This document shows, piece after piece, positions 52,081-60,315 of a stretch of 64,000 nt of DNA; within the stretch, counting starts at the first letter, position 1, and every line of letters begins with the position of its first letter. The position numbers and the translations under genes are program-made. The notes under the pieces are model-generated. The model saw only the letters and a program-made list of their open reading frames with translations, was not told the DNA's origin and did not search any database. This DNA comes from Streptomyces lavendulae subsp. lavendulae (GTDB lineage: Bacteria > Actinomycetota > Actinomycetes > Streptomycetales > Streptomycetaceae): positions 5,084,001-5,148,000 of the forward strand of contig NZ_CP024985.1 of NCBI RefSeq assembly GCF_002803845.1, given 5' to 3'.

Positions 52081-55000
52081 ATGTCCCTGCACAGCAACTC
52101 GACGGCCTCCCACCAGGCGGCCGCCACCCCCGAGTTCCCCCGGCACGTCGTCACCGCGGTCCTCGTCGCCCACGACGGAGCCCGCTGGCTGCCCCAGACC
52201 CTCGCCGGTCTCCTCGCCCAGGAACGCCCCCCGCAGAGCCACGTCGCCGCCGACACCGGCAGCGCCGACGACTCCGCGCGCCTGCTCGACCAGGCCTTCG
52301 GCGACGACCGCGTCCTGCACCTCGCCCGGCGCACCGGCTTCGGCGCCGCCGTCGACGAAGCCGTCCGCAGCGCGGCCGTCCTGACCGCCGAGGACCTCCC
52401 GTACCTCAAGCGGCCCAGCGGCTGGGACCCCGTCAGCCGCACCTGGCGCGACGACGCCTACGACCTCCCCGACCTCCCCCACGGCGAACCCGTTCAGTGG
52501 CTCTGGCTGCTCCACGACGACAGCGCCCCCGAACCCGACGCCCTCGCCGAACTCCTGCGCGTCGCCGACGAGAACCCCGACGCCGCCGTCATCGGCCCCA
52601 AACTGCGCGGCTGGTACGACAAGAAGCAGCTCCTCGAAGCCGGCGTCACCATCGCCCGCAGCGGCCGCCGCTGGACCGGCCTCGACCGCCGCGAACAGGA
52701 CCAGGGCCAGCACGACCAGGTCCGCCCCGTCCTGTCCGTCTCCACCGCCGGCATGCTCGTGCGCCGCGACGTCTACGACGCCCTCGGCGGCTTCGACCGC
52801 CGCCTGCCCCTCATGCGCGACGACGTCGACCTGTGCTGGCGCGCCCACAGCGCCGGCCACACCGTCCTCGTCGCCCCCGACGCCGTCCTGCGCCACGCCG
52901 AGGCCGCCGCCCGCGAACGCCGCACCGTCGACTGCGCCGGCCGCTCCGCCGTCGACCCCCACCGCGTCGACAAGGCCGGCGCCGTCTACACCCTGCTGGC
53001 CAACTGCTCCGGCCGCGCCCTGCCCTACGTCCTGCTGCGCCTGGTCCTCGCCACCCTCCTGCGCACCCTCGGCTACCTCGTCGGCAAGGCCCCCGGCCAG
53101 GCCGTCGACGAGTTCACCGGCCTCCTCGCCACCCTGCTGCGCCCCGGCAGGATCCTCGCCGCCCGCAAGGCCCGCCGCCGGCCCGCCGTCCCCGCCGCCG
53201 ACCTGCGCCCCCTCTTCCCCCCGCCCGGAGCCACCCTGCGGGCGGGCGCCGAACAGCTCGCCGGCCACTTCGGCTCAGGCCAGGGCGCCGACACCGCCCC
53301 CGCCGGACGGCACGGCGGAGCCGTCGAATCCGGACCCGGCGGCGACGACGCCGACTACCTGGAGATCGAACAGTTCGGCCGGCTCAAGCGGATCGCCCGC
53401 AGACCCGCCCCCGTCCTCTTCGCCCTCCTGCTGCTGGTCTCCCTCGCCGCCTGCCGCGCCCTGATCGGCGGCGGCACCCTGATGGGCGGCGCCCTGCTCC
53501 CCGCCCCGCCCGGCGCCCTCGACCTGTGGCACGCCTACACCGGTGACTGGCAGCCCGTCGGCCTCGGCACCACCGCCGGCGCGCCCCCCTACCTCGCGGT
53601 CCTCGCCGCCTTCGCCGCGCCCCTGCTCGGCTCCACCAAGGCCGCCCTGACCCTGCTGCTCGTCTGCTCCGTCCCCCTCTGCGGGCTCACCGCCTACTTC
53701 GCCTCCCGCCCCCTCGTCCCCTCCCGGCTGCTGCGCGCCTGGGCCGCCGTCGCCTACGCCTTCCTGCCCGCCGTCACCGGAGCGCTCGCCGGGGGCCGCC
53801 TGGGCACCGCCGTCCTCGCCGTCCTGCTGCCGCTCCTCGCCCGCTCCGCCGTCGCCGCCTTCGGCTTCGCCGACCGCGAGAGCACCGGATCCTGGCGGGC
53901 CGTGTGGACGTACACCCTGCTGCTGACCCTGACCACCGCCTTCACCCCCGTCGTGTGGCCGCTCGCCGCCGTCCTCGGCACCGGCGCGCTCCTCGTACGC
54001 CGCGCGCGCTGGAAGGCGTACGCCCCCCGGCTGCTCGCCACCCTCGCCGTCCCCCTGGCCGTCCTCGCACCCTGGTCGCTGGGCCTGCTCACCCACCCCG
54101 CCCGCTTCCTGCGCGAGGCCGGACTGCCCTACGGCAGCGGCTCCGCCACCGCCCTCGGCCTGCTCGGCGCCAGCCCCGGCGGCCCCGGCACCACCGGCGG
54201 ACTGCTGTTCGCCGGGACCGTCCTCGCCGCCCTGGCCGCACTGCTGCGCGCGGACCGGCGCTTCGCCGTGGCCGTCGCCTGGACCACCGCCCTGACCGCC
54301 CTGTTCCTGGCCGTCCTGCTCAACCGCGACGGCTGGGCGGGCCCCGCGACCCTCGTCCAGGGACTCGCACTGATCGCGGCCGCCGTGGTCGGCGCCGACG
54401 GCGCCCGGGAACGGGTCGCCGCCCGCAGCTTCGGCTGGCGCCAGCCGCTCGCCGCCCTCGTCGCCCTCGGCGCGGCCCTCGGCCCGCTGCTCCTCGCCGC
54501 CGTCTGGACCGTCGCCGGGGCCGACGGACCGCTCGGACGGCGCGACCCCGTCCAGGTCCCGGCCTTCGTCGCCGCCCAGTCCGACGACAGCAACCGCACC
54601 CGCACCCTCGTCCTCGGCGGCGACTCGCCCGCCACCGTCTCCTACACCCTGGTCCGCGGCTCCGGCGTCCGCCTCGGCGACGCCGAACTCCTCGCCGAGG
54701 CCGGTTCCGGACCCCGCCTCGCCCAGGCCGTCTCCAGCCTCGTCTCCGGCTCCGGAGCCGACCAGTCCGAGCAGCTCGGCGCGTTCGCCGTCCGCTACGT
54801 GATGATCCCGCCCGGCGGCTCCCCCGCGATGCGCCGCACCCTCGACGGGACCCCCGGCCTGCGCCAGCGCCACCAGGACGACGGCACCGCCATCTGGGAG
54901 GTCCAGCGGCTGCCCGCCCGCGTCGCGATCCTCCCCGGGAAGCAGGGCCAGGCCACCGTCGCCGTCGACGCCGGCCCCGTCGAGGCCCACGCCAAGGTCC

Positions 55001-55740
55001 CGGCCGGCGAGGAGGGCCGCACCCTGCGCGTCGCCGACCGCGCCGATGCGGGCTGGCACGCCACCCTCGACGGCAAGCCCCTGAAGCCCAAGGCCCTCGA
55101 AGGCCGCGACGCCTGGGCCCAGGGCTTCGCCCTCCCCAGGGAGGGCGGCCGCCTCGCCCTCGTCCACACCGACTCCCTGGCCCGCGACGCCTGGCACTGG
55201 ACGCAAGGGCTCCTCGCGCTGGTGCTGCTGGTGATGGCCCTGCCCGGCCGCCGCGCCCGCCTCGACGACGACCTGCCCGAGGAGGACGCCGCCCCCGCCG
55301 GGGACGGTGCCGGCGCCGCCGTGCCCGGACAGGGCCGCCGCGCCCGCCGGGCCGCCCCCGCGGAGCCCGCGCCCGACCCGGCCCCCGCCGAGGCCGTCGC
55401 CGACCCGTACGCGCAGATCCCGGCGCAGCAGGTGTACGGGGAGGAGTCGTACGCCTACCAGGAGCCCTGGTCCCCGTACGCGGACGGGCAGCAGGCGCAG
55501 CAGCCGCATCAGGCCGAGCAGGGCGACCCGTACGCCCAGCCCTACGCGCAGCCGTACACCCAGCCCTACGCCGCCCCGCCCCACCCGGACGCGCAGCACC
55601 CGGGCGCGCAGCAGCCGTACGGCCACGGGCAGCAGTTCGGCTTCCCGCAGCAGCAGCCGCCCCACCCGTACGAGTACGACCAGCCGTACGACACCTACGG
55701 ACAGCACGACCCGCGTCCGGACGGGAGCCCCCAGCAGTGA
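52081..55740 (+). CDS. large GT2 glycosyltransferase with multi-helix membrane domain
   Basis: 1219 residues. Residues about 20-320 are a GT-A domain of galactofuranosyl/rhamnosyl type: VTAVLVAHDGARWLPQTL, DTGSADDSA, LLHDDSAPEPD (DDS metal site) and GFDRRLPLMRDDVDLCWR. From about 440 to 810 come 10-12 membrane helices, then an extracytoplasmic domain (about 825-1035), one more helix and a cytoplasmic tail of about 160 residues rich in Pro, Tyr, Gln and Asp with PYAQPYAQPYTQPY repeats. It is probably a wall polymer enzyme. Overlaps the DUF5719 gene. Position beside whiB is typical of Streptomyces. Confidence 0.85.
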   Translation: MSLHSNSTASHQAAATPEFPRHVVTAVLVAHDGARWLPQTLAGLLAQERPPQSHVAADTGSADDSARLLDQAFGDDRVLHLARRTGFGAAVDEAVRSAAVLTAEDLPYLKRPSGWDPVSRTWRDDAYDLPDLPHGEPVQWLWLLHDDSAPEPDALAELLRVADENPDAAVIGPKLRGWYDKKQLLEAGVTIARSGRRWTGLDRREQDQGQHDQVRPVLSVSTAGMLVRRDVYDALGGFDRRLPLMRDDVDLCWRAHSAGHTVLVAPDAVLRHAEAAARERRTVDCAGRSAVDPHRVDKAGAVYTLLANCSGRALPYVLLRLVLATLLRTLGYLVGKAPGQAVDEFTGLLATLLRPGRILAARKARRRPAVPAADLRPLFPPPGATLRAGAEQLAGHFGSGQGADTAPAGRHGGAVESGPGGDDADYLEIEQFGRLKRIARRPAPVLFALLLLVSLAACRALIGGGTLMGGALLPAPPGALDLWHAYTGDWQPVGLGTTAGAPPYLAVLAAFAAPLLGSTKAALTLLLVCSVPLCGLTAYFASRPLVPSRLLRAWAAVAYAFLPAVTGALAGGRLGTAVLAVLLPLLARSAVAAFGFADRESTGSWRAVWTYTLLLTLTTAFTPVVWPLAAVLGTGALLVRRARWKAYAPRLLATLAVPLAVLAPWSLGLLTHPARFLREAGLPYGSGSATALGLLGASPGGPGTTGGLLFAGTVLAALAALLRADRRFAVAVAWTTALTALFLAVLLNRDGWAGPATLVQGLALIAAAVVGADGARERVAARSFGWRQPLAALVALGAALGPLLLAAVWTVAGADGPLGRRDPVQVPAFVAAQSDDSNRTRTLVLGGDSPATVSYTLVRGSGVRLGDAELLAEAGSGPRLAQAVSSLVSGSGADQSEQLGAFAVRYVMIPPGGSPAMRRTLDGTPGLRQRHQDDGTAIWEVQRLPARVAILPGKQGQATVAVDAGPVEAHAKVPAGEEGRTLRVADRADAGWHATLDGKPLKPKALEGRDAWAQGFALPREGGRLALVHTDSLARDAWHWTQGLLALVLLVMALPGRRARLDDDLPEEDAAPAGDGAGAAVPGQGRRARRAAPAEPAPDPAPAEAVADPYAQIPAQQVYGEESYAYQEPWSPYADGQQAQQPHQAEQGDPYAQPYAQPYTQPYAAPPHPDAQHPGAQQPYGHGQQFGFPQQQPPHPYEYDQPYDTYGQHDPRPDGSPQQ

Positions 55741-57218
55741 AGCAGCGCGCCCCCCTCACGCTCGCGGCCGTGACCGCGGCCCTGGCCGCCGCCTGCGGCC
55801 TGGCCGTCCTCACCGCCCCCGCCGCCACCCCGGCCGGGGGCACCGGCGGGCCGCCCGCCGCCCGCATGCCCGTGGAGCGGTCCGTGCTGGTGTGCCCGGC
55901 ACCGAGCGCCTCCGACATCGCCGAGACCACGTACACCTCCCTCACCCCCGGCAAGGGCGGCGGCAAGGGCACGGCCCGGCTGCTGACCAAGGAGGGCAAG
56001 ACGGTCCTGCAGCCCAAGGAACCCGGCAGGCCCGTCGGCGCCACCGCCTCCGGAGCCGAGGCGCCCGCGCTGACCGGCACCGCCGACGGGGTCCTCGCCC
56101 CCGGCTGGACCGCCCAGCAGACCACCAAGGTCGCCGTCGGCCAGACCCGCGGCCTGCTCGGAGTGGCCTGCACCGCGCCCGGCACCGACTTCTGGTTCCC
56201 CGGCGTCAGCACCGCCAAGGGCCGCCAGGACTACATCCACCTCACCAACCCGGACGACACCGTCGCCGAGGTGGACATCAAGCTGTACGGCCCCGACGGG
56301 CTCGTCAAGGGCAAGCCCGGCACCGCCGACACCGTCATCGCGGTCGACCCCCGCTCCACCACCAAGGTGCTGCTGTCCTCCCTCGCCCCCGACGCCCCGC
56401 TCACCGACGTCACCGCGCACGTGACGACCGGCTCCGGCCGGGTCGGCGCCTCCGCGCAGATCGGCGAGGACGGGGTGGGCGCCGACTGGCTGCCCGCCTC
56501 GGCCGGACCGGCGGGCTCCGCCGTCCTGCCCGGCATCCCCGCCGACGCGACCTCCGTACGCCTGGTCGCCTTCGCCCCCGGCGAGGACGACGCCGACCTG
56601 CGCCTGAAGCTGGCCGGCCCCACCGGCTCCATCAGCCCGGCCGGCGCCGAGCAGCTGCACCTCAAGGCCGGCATGACCGCGAGCGTGGACCTCAAGGACG
56701 TGACCCGCGGCGAGGCGGGCTCCCTGCTGCTGGCCCCCGCCGACCCGAAGAAGGCCGTACCCGTCGTCGCCGCCCTGCGCGTGGTGCGCGGCACCGGGAC
56801 CAAGCAGGAACTGGGCTTCATCCCCGCCGCCGCCCCCGTCGGCGCCCGGGCCACCGTCGCCGACGACCGCCTCGACGACAAGGCCACCGCCCTGGCCCTC
56901 ACCGCCTCCGGCGGCGCCGACGCCAAGGTCCGCGTCACCGCCTCGGCCGGGACCGAGGGCGGCGAGGGCGCCGTCAAGGAGGTCACGGTCAAGGCGGGCA
57001 CCACCCTCGCGGTGACACCGCCACCGGCCCCCGCGGGCGGCAAGGGCGCCTACGCCCTGACCCTGGAGACCCTCTCCGGCGGCCCCGTCCACGCGGCCCG
57101 CACCCTGACCCTCCCGCACGAGGGCATCCCGATGTTCACCGTCCAGACCTTCGGCGACGACCGCTCCACCGTCGCGGTGCCCCGGGCCGTCGAGGACCCC
57201 TCGATCCTCGTCCGCTGA
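55737..57218 (+). CDS. DUF5719-like secreted protein
   Basis: 493 residues, GTG overlapping the stop of the large glycosyltransferase. Hydrophobic signal or anchor at about 8-30, then an all-beta, Ala/Gly/Thr-rich secreted body with two cysteines early (SVLVCPAPS near 50; GVACTAPG near 145). Blocks such as DFWFPGVSTAKGRQDYIHLTNP and AEVDIKLYGPDG match, from memory, the DUF5719 family always found after this type of GT2. No catalytic motif. It may help assemble or present the glycan outside the cell. Confidence 0.8.
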   Translation: MKQRAPLTLAAVTAALAAACGLAVLTAPAATPAGGTGGPPAARMPVERSVLVCPAPSASDIAETTYTSLTPGKGGGKGTARLLTKEGKTVLQPKEPGRPVGATASGAEAPALTGTADGVLAPGWTAQQTTKVAVGQTRGLLGVACTAPGTDFWFPGVSTAKGRQDYIHLTNPDDTVAEVDIKLYGPDGLVKGKPGTADTVIAVDPRSTTKVLLSSLAPDAPLTDVTAHVTTGSGRVGASAQIGEDGVGADWLPASAGPAGSAVLPGIPADATSVRLVAFAPGEDDADLRLKLAGPTGSISPAGAEQLHLKAGMTASVDLKDVTRGEAGSLLLAPADPKKAVPVVAALRVVRGTGTKQELGFIPAAAPVGARATVADDRLDDKATALALTASGGADAKVRVTASAGTEGGEGAVKEVTVKAGTTLAVTPPPAPAGGKGAYALTLETLSGGPVHAARTLTLPHEGIPMFTVQTFGDDRSTVAVPRAVEDPSILVR

Positions 57219-57238
57219 CCACCGTCCCGGTACGGGCC

Positions 57239-57715
57239 TCAGTCCTGCCCGTACCGGGGGTCCACCGTCTCAGGCGACAGCCCCAGCAGCTCCGCCACCT
57301 GCTCGACCACGATCTCGTGCACCAGCAGCGCCCGCTCGTCCCGGGTCTTCGCCCGGATCTCCACCGGCCGCCGGAACACCACGATCCGGGCCGGCCGCCC
57401 GTCCCGGGCGTCGATCAGCCCGCCCAGCGGCACGGCCTCGTCGTTCCACCCGGCGTCGGGCCCGCCCGGCGGCCCCGGCACGTCCGCGATCACGAACTCC
57501 ACCTCGGCGAGCTGCGCCCAGCGCCGCTCCAGCCGCTCCACCGAATCCCGTACGAGGTCGCCGAAGAGCTCCGCCCGGCTCGCCGACAGCGGCACCTGCG
57601 GCGGCGCCAGCGGCCCCCGCATCCCCCGGCCGTGCCGGTCGCGCCGCCGCGGCCGCGGCTCCTGGGGGATCTCGGCGGAAGGAACGGGGCGGGGAGGAAG
57701 GGAGCTGTCCGTCAC
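57239..57715 (-). CDS. metallopeptidase-like protein with altered zinc motif
   Basis: 158 residues. Polar, Arg/Pro-rich first 45 residues, then a zincin-1-like small domain: FGDLVRDSVERLERRWAQL, FVIADVP, IVVFRRPVEIRA, and the helix LLVHEIVVEQVAELLGL. The usual HExxH has become HEIVV-EQ, so the second zinc histidine is missing. From memory this is the normal form in Streptomyces relatives. Peptidase activity is doubtful. Convergent with the DUF5719 gene; leaderless start likely (TACCCT box six bases upstream). Confidence 0.75.
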   Translation of the reverse strand: MTDSSLPPRPVPSAEIPQEPRPRRRDRHGRGMRGPLAPPQVPLSASRAELFGDLVRDSVERLERRWAQLAEVEFVIADVPGPPGGPDAGWNDEAVPLGGLIDARDGRPARIVVFRRPVEIRAKTRDERALLVHEIVVEQVAELLGLSPETVDPRYGQD

Positions 57716-57721
57716 CCCCGC

Positions 57722-57727
57722 AGGGTA
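57722..57727 (-). promoter_or_regulatory. -10 box of a leaderless transcript
   Basis: TACCCT on the minus strand, six bases before the GTG at 57715. Confidence 0.45.
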
Positions 57728-57917
57728 GCCCTCACCCCACCTCCCGGAAGGGCCTCGATCCGGTCACGGCCCGGTGTCGCGGCGGTGTCACCCCACGAAC
57801 GATCCGGCCAAGATCGGGTACCGGTGCGGACCCGGCGGCCCCCGCGGCGGCCCCCGCGGGAGGCGACACGGGGGACCGGCCGGGGGGCGAGTCGTCGCGG
57901 CCCGGTCAAGAGTGCGG

Positions 57918-57923
57918 TACCGT
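57918..57923 (+). promoter_or_regulatory. -10 box of a leaderless DUF3499 transcript
   Basis: TACCGT, eight bases before the GTG at 57932. Confidence 0.45.
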
Positions 57924-57931
57924 CCAACGTC

Positions 57932-58306
57932 GTGAGCCTTGTACGTCGCTGTTCGCGCACCGCGTGCGGCCGCCCTGCCGTCGCCACACTGACGTACGTC
58001 TACGCCGACTCGACCGCAGTTCTCGGCCCGCTCGCCACCTACGCCGAACCCCACTGCTACGACCTGTGCGCCGAGCACTCCGAGCGCCTGACCGCCCCGC
58101 GCGGCTGGGACGTCGTCCGCCTGTCGGACGGCTCCGGCCCGTCCCGCCCCAGCGGTGACGACCTGGAAGCCCTCGCGAACGCCGTGCGCGAGGCCGCCCG
58201 TCCGCCGGAGCGCGCGGCCGAGGCCGGCGGTTCCGGCCAGGGTCCCCAGGTGACCGGCGAGACGCGCCGCGGCCACCTGCGCGTCCTGCGTTCGCCCGAC
58301 TCCTGA
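57932..58306 (+). CDS. DUF3499 zinc-ribbon-like protein
   Basis: 124 residues. RRCSRTACGRPA and EPHCYDLCAEHSERL give two cysteine pairs plus histidines, the plan of a small zinc ribbon; YVYADSTAVLGPLA lies between them. The C-terminal 45 residues are helical and then disordered. The family is a conserved actinobacterial one of unknown role and, as here, sits next to manB. No ribosome site; leaderless start inferred. Confidence 0.85.
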   Translation: MSLVRRCSRTACGRPAVATLTYVYADSTAVLGPLATYAEPHCYDLCAEHSERLTAPRGWDVVRLSDGSGPSRPSGDDLEALANAVREAARPPERAAEAGGSGQGPQVTGETRRGHLRVLRSPDS

Positions 58307-58384
58307 CACCAGGATCGTCTGAAAAGCCGCTCTGCGTACAGGGTAGGTTTGCTCCACCGCACAGAACCTTCAGGAGGGCAGGCA

Positions 58385-59755
58385 GTGGCCGCAGATCTTT
58401 CGAACATCGTCAAGGCTTACGACGTACGCGGCGTCGTACCGGACGAGTGGGACGAGCCCCTGGCCGAGCTGTTCGGTGCTGCGTTCGTCGAGGTCACCGG
58501 CGCCACGGCGATCGTCGTCGGCCACGACATGCGCCCCTCCTCCCCCGGCCTGTCGGGCGCCTTCGCCCGCGGCGCCGCAGCCCGCGGCGTGGACGTCACC
58601 CTGATCGGGCTGTGCTCCACCGACCAGCTGTACTACGCCTCCGGCAAGCTGGACCTGCCCGGCGCGATGTTCACCGCCTCGCACAACCCGGCCCAGTACA
58701 ACGGCATCAAGCTCTGCCGGGCCGGCGCTGCCCCCGTGGGCCAGGACACCGGCCTCGCCACCATCCGCGAGCTCGCCGAGAAGTGGACCGACGAGGGCGC
58801 CCCGGCGATCCCCGCCGGCACCGTCCCGGGCACCGTCACCGAGCTGGACAGCCTCCCCGGCTACGCCGAGCACCTCAAGGGCCTGGTCGACCTCACCTCG
58901 ATCCGCCCCCTCAAGGTCGTCGTCGACGCGGGCAACGGCATGGGCGGCCACACCGTCCCCACCGTCTTCGAGGGCCTCCCGCTGGACCTCGTCCCCATGT
59001 ACTTCGAGCTGGACGGGACCTTCCCGAACCACGAGGCCAACCCCCTCGACCCGAAGAACATCGTCGACCTCCAGGCCCGCGTGATCGCCGAGGGCGCCGA
59101 CCTCGGCCTCGCCTTCGACGGCGACGCCGACCGCTGCTTCGTCGTCGACGAGCGCGGCGAGGGCGTCTCCCCGTCCGCCATCACCGCCCTGGTCGCGGCC
59201 CGCGAGCTGGCCCGCAACGGCGGCACGGGCACCGTCATCCACAACCTGATCACCTCGTGGTCCGTCCCGGAGGTCGTCCGCGAGCACGGCGGCACCCCGG
59301 TCCGCACCCGCGTCGGCCACTCCTTCATCAAGGCGGAGATGGCCTCCTCCGGCGCCATCTTCGGCGGCGAGCACTCGGCGCACTACTACTTCAAGGACTT
59401 CTGGAACGCGGACACCGGCATGCTCGCCGCGCTCCACGTCCTCGCGGCCCTGGGCGGCCAGGAGGGCACCCTGTCCGCCCTCGTCGCCGAGTACGACCGC
59501 TACGTCGGCTCCGGCGAGATCAACTCCACCGTCGCCGACCAGGCGGGCCGCACCGCCGCCGTCAAGGCCGCGTACGCCTCCCAGGAGGGCGTGACCTTCG
59601 ACGAGCTCGACGGCCTGACCGTCTCGGCCGCCGACTGGTGGTTCAACCTCCGCCCCTCGAACACCGAGCCGCTCCTGCGCCTCAACGTCGAGGCCCGCGA
59701 CGAGGCCACCCTGGCCAAGGTCCGCGACGAGGTCCTCGCCCTCGTCCGCGCCTGA
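58385..59755 (+). CDS. manB: phosphomannomutase
   Basis: 456 residues of the alpha-D-phosphohexomutase family, interconverting mannose-6-phosphate and mannose-1-phosphate. KAYDVRGVVPDEWDE is the opening, GHDMRPSSP follows, the phosphoserine is in FTASHNPAQYNG, the magnesium loop is FDGDADRCFVVDE, the sugar loop is GGEHSAHYYF, and the phosphate loop is RPSNTEPLLRLNVEA. GTG 58385 has GGAGG seven bases upstream. TAGGTT (58344-58349) is a likely -10. It starts the mannose supply group. Confidence 0.95.
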   Translation: MAADLSNIVKAYDVRGVVPDEWDEPLAELFGAAFVEVTGATAIVVGHDMRPSSPGLSGAFARGAAARGVDVTLIGLCSTDQLYYASGKLDLPGAMFTASHNPAQYNGIKLCRAGAAPVGQDTGLATIRELAEKWTDEGAPAIPAGTVPGTVTELDSLPGYAEHLKGLVDLTSIRPLKVVVDAGNGMGGHTVPTVFEGLPLDLVPMYFELDGTFPNHEANPLDPKNIVDLQARVIAEGADLGLAFDGDADRCFVVDERGEGVSPSAITALVAARELARNGGTGTVIHNLITSWSVPEVVREHGGTPVRTRVGHSFIKAEMASSGAIFGGEHSAHYYFKDFWNADTGMLAALHVLAALGGQEGTLSALVAEYDRYVGSGEINSTVADQAGRTAAVKAAYASQEGVTFDELDGLTVSAADWWFNLRPSNTEPLLRLNVEARDEATLAKVRDEVLALVRA

Positions 59756-59764
59756 GGTTCCCCT

Positions 59765-59792
59765 CCCGGCGCCGGCCGAAGCCGGCGCCGGG
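59765..59792 (+). terminator. hairpin after manB
   Basis: CCCGGCGCCGGC (59765-59776), CGAA loop, GCCGGCGCCGGG (59781-59792): a perfect 12-bp stem ten bases after the manB stop, without a T-tract. Confidence 0.7.
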
Positions 59793-59850
59793 CAGCGGCC
59801 GCCCGAATCCAGCCCCACCAGGCGGCACCTCCCAGCGGTAGCCAGGGGAG

Positions 59851-59886
59851 TTTGAGGCGCGGGGGTCCGGGGGCAGAGCCCCCCGG
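59851..59886 (+). repeat. GTTTGAGGCGCGGG intergenic element, copy 4
   Basis: GTTTGAGGCGCGGGGGTCCG running into GGGGGCAGAGCCCCCC; same unit as copies 1-3. Confidence 0.65.
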
Positions 59887-60061
59887 AACGGACCCGCACC
59901 CGCCGCGGACCCGGCGCCGCCCTGCCGGGGGCGGCCCGGGGACCGGGGCGGAGCCCCGGGGGCCCACCCCCACCTCCGAGCCGCACCGCAGGTGACTCGG
60001 CGGTACGCTGACCACGCCCGATCCGCGATCCGCGACCCGTATCCCCGAAGGGAACCGCCCC

Positions 60062-60247
60062 ATGCCGCTCGAAGCCGGCCTGCTGGAGATCCTCGCCTGC
60101 CCCGCCTGCCACTCCCCCCTCCGGGACAACTCCGCAGACGAGAGCGCACCCGAGCTGATCTGCACCGGCCAGGACTGCGGCCTCGCGTACCCGGTCCGCG
60201 ACGGCATCCCGGTCCTCCTCGTGGACGAGGCCCGCCGCCCCGCATAG
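60062..60247 (+). CDS. Trm112-like zinc-binding protein
   Basis: 61 residues. LLEILACPACHSPL and LICTGQDCGLAYPVRDGIPVLL give the four-cysteine zinc knuckle and the Trm112 ending. Trm112 proteins are activating partners of methyltransferases; in bacteria the role is mostly unproven. AAGGGA is nine bases before the ATG. It leads into the SIS and manA genes with a 68-bp gap. Confidence 0.9.
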   Translation: MPLEAGLLEILACPACHSPLRDNSADESAPELICTGQDCGLAYPVRDGIPVLLVDEARRPA

Positions 60248-60315
60248 CACCCCGCCGCACCGCCCGACCCGCGCAGCGCAGACCGCACCCGCCGTCAACA
60301 CCGCCGGAGGCCGCC

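Larger units (their letters stand above)
59756..60061. other. intergenic region between manB and the Trm112-like gene
   Basis: 306 bp with no gene. It holds the hairpin at 59765-59792, a GTTTGAGG element (59851-59886), a GGGGCGGAGCCCCGGGG hairpin near 59945-59963, and a likely promoter box TACGCT (60004-60009) for the genes that follow. Short GATCCGCGA repeats lie near 60019-60036. Confidence 0.5.
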
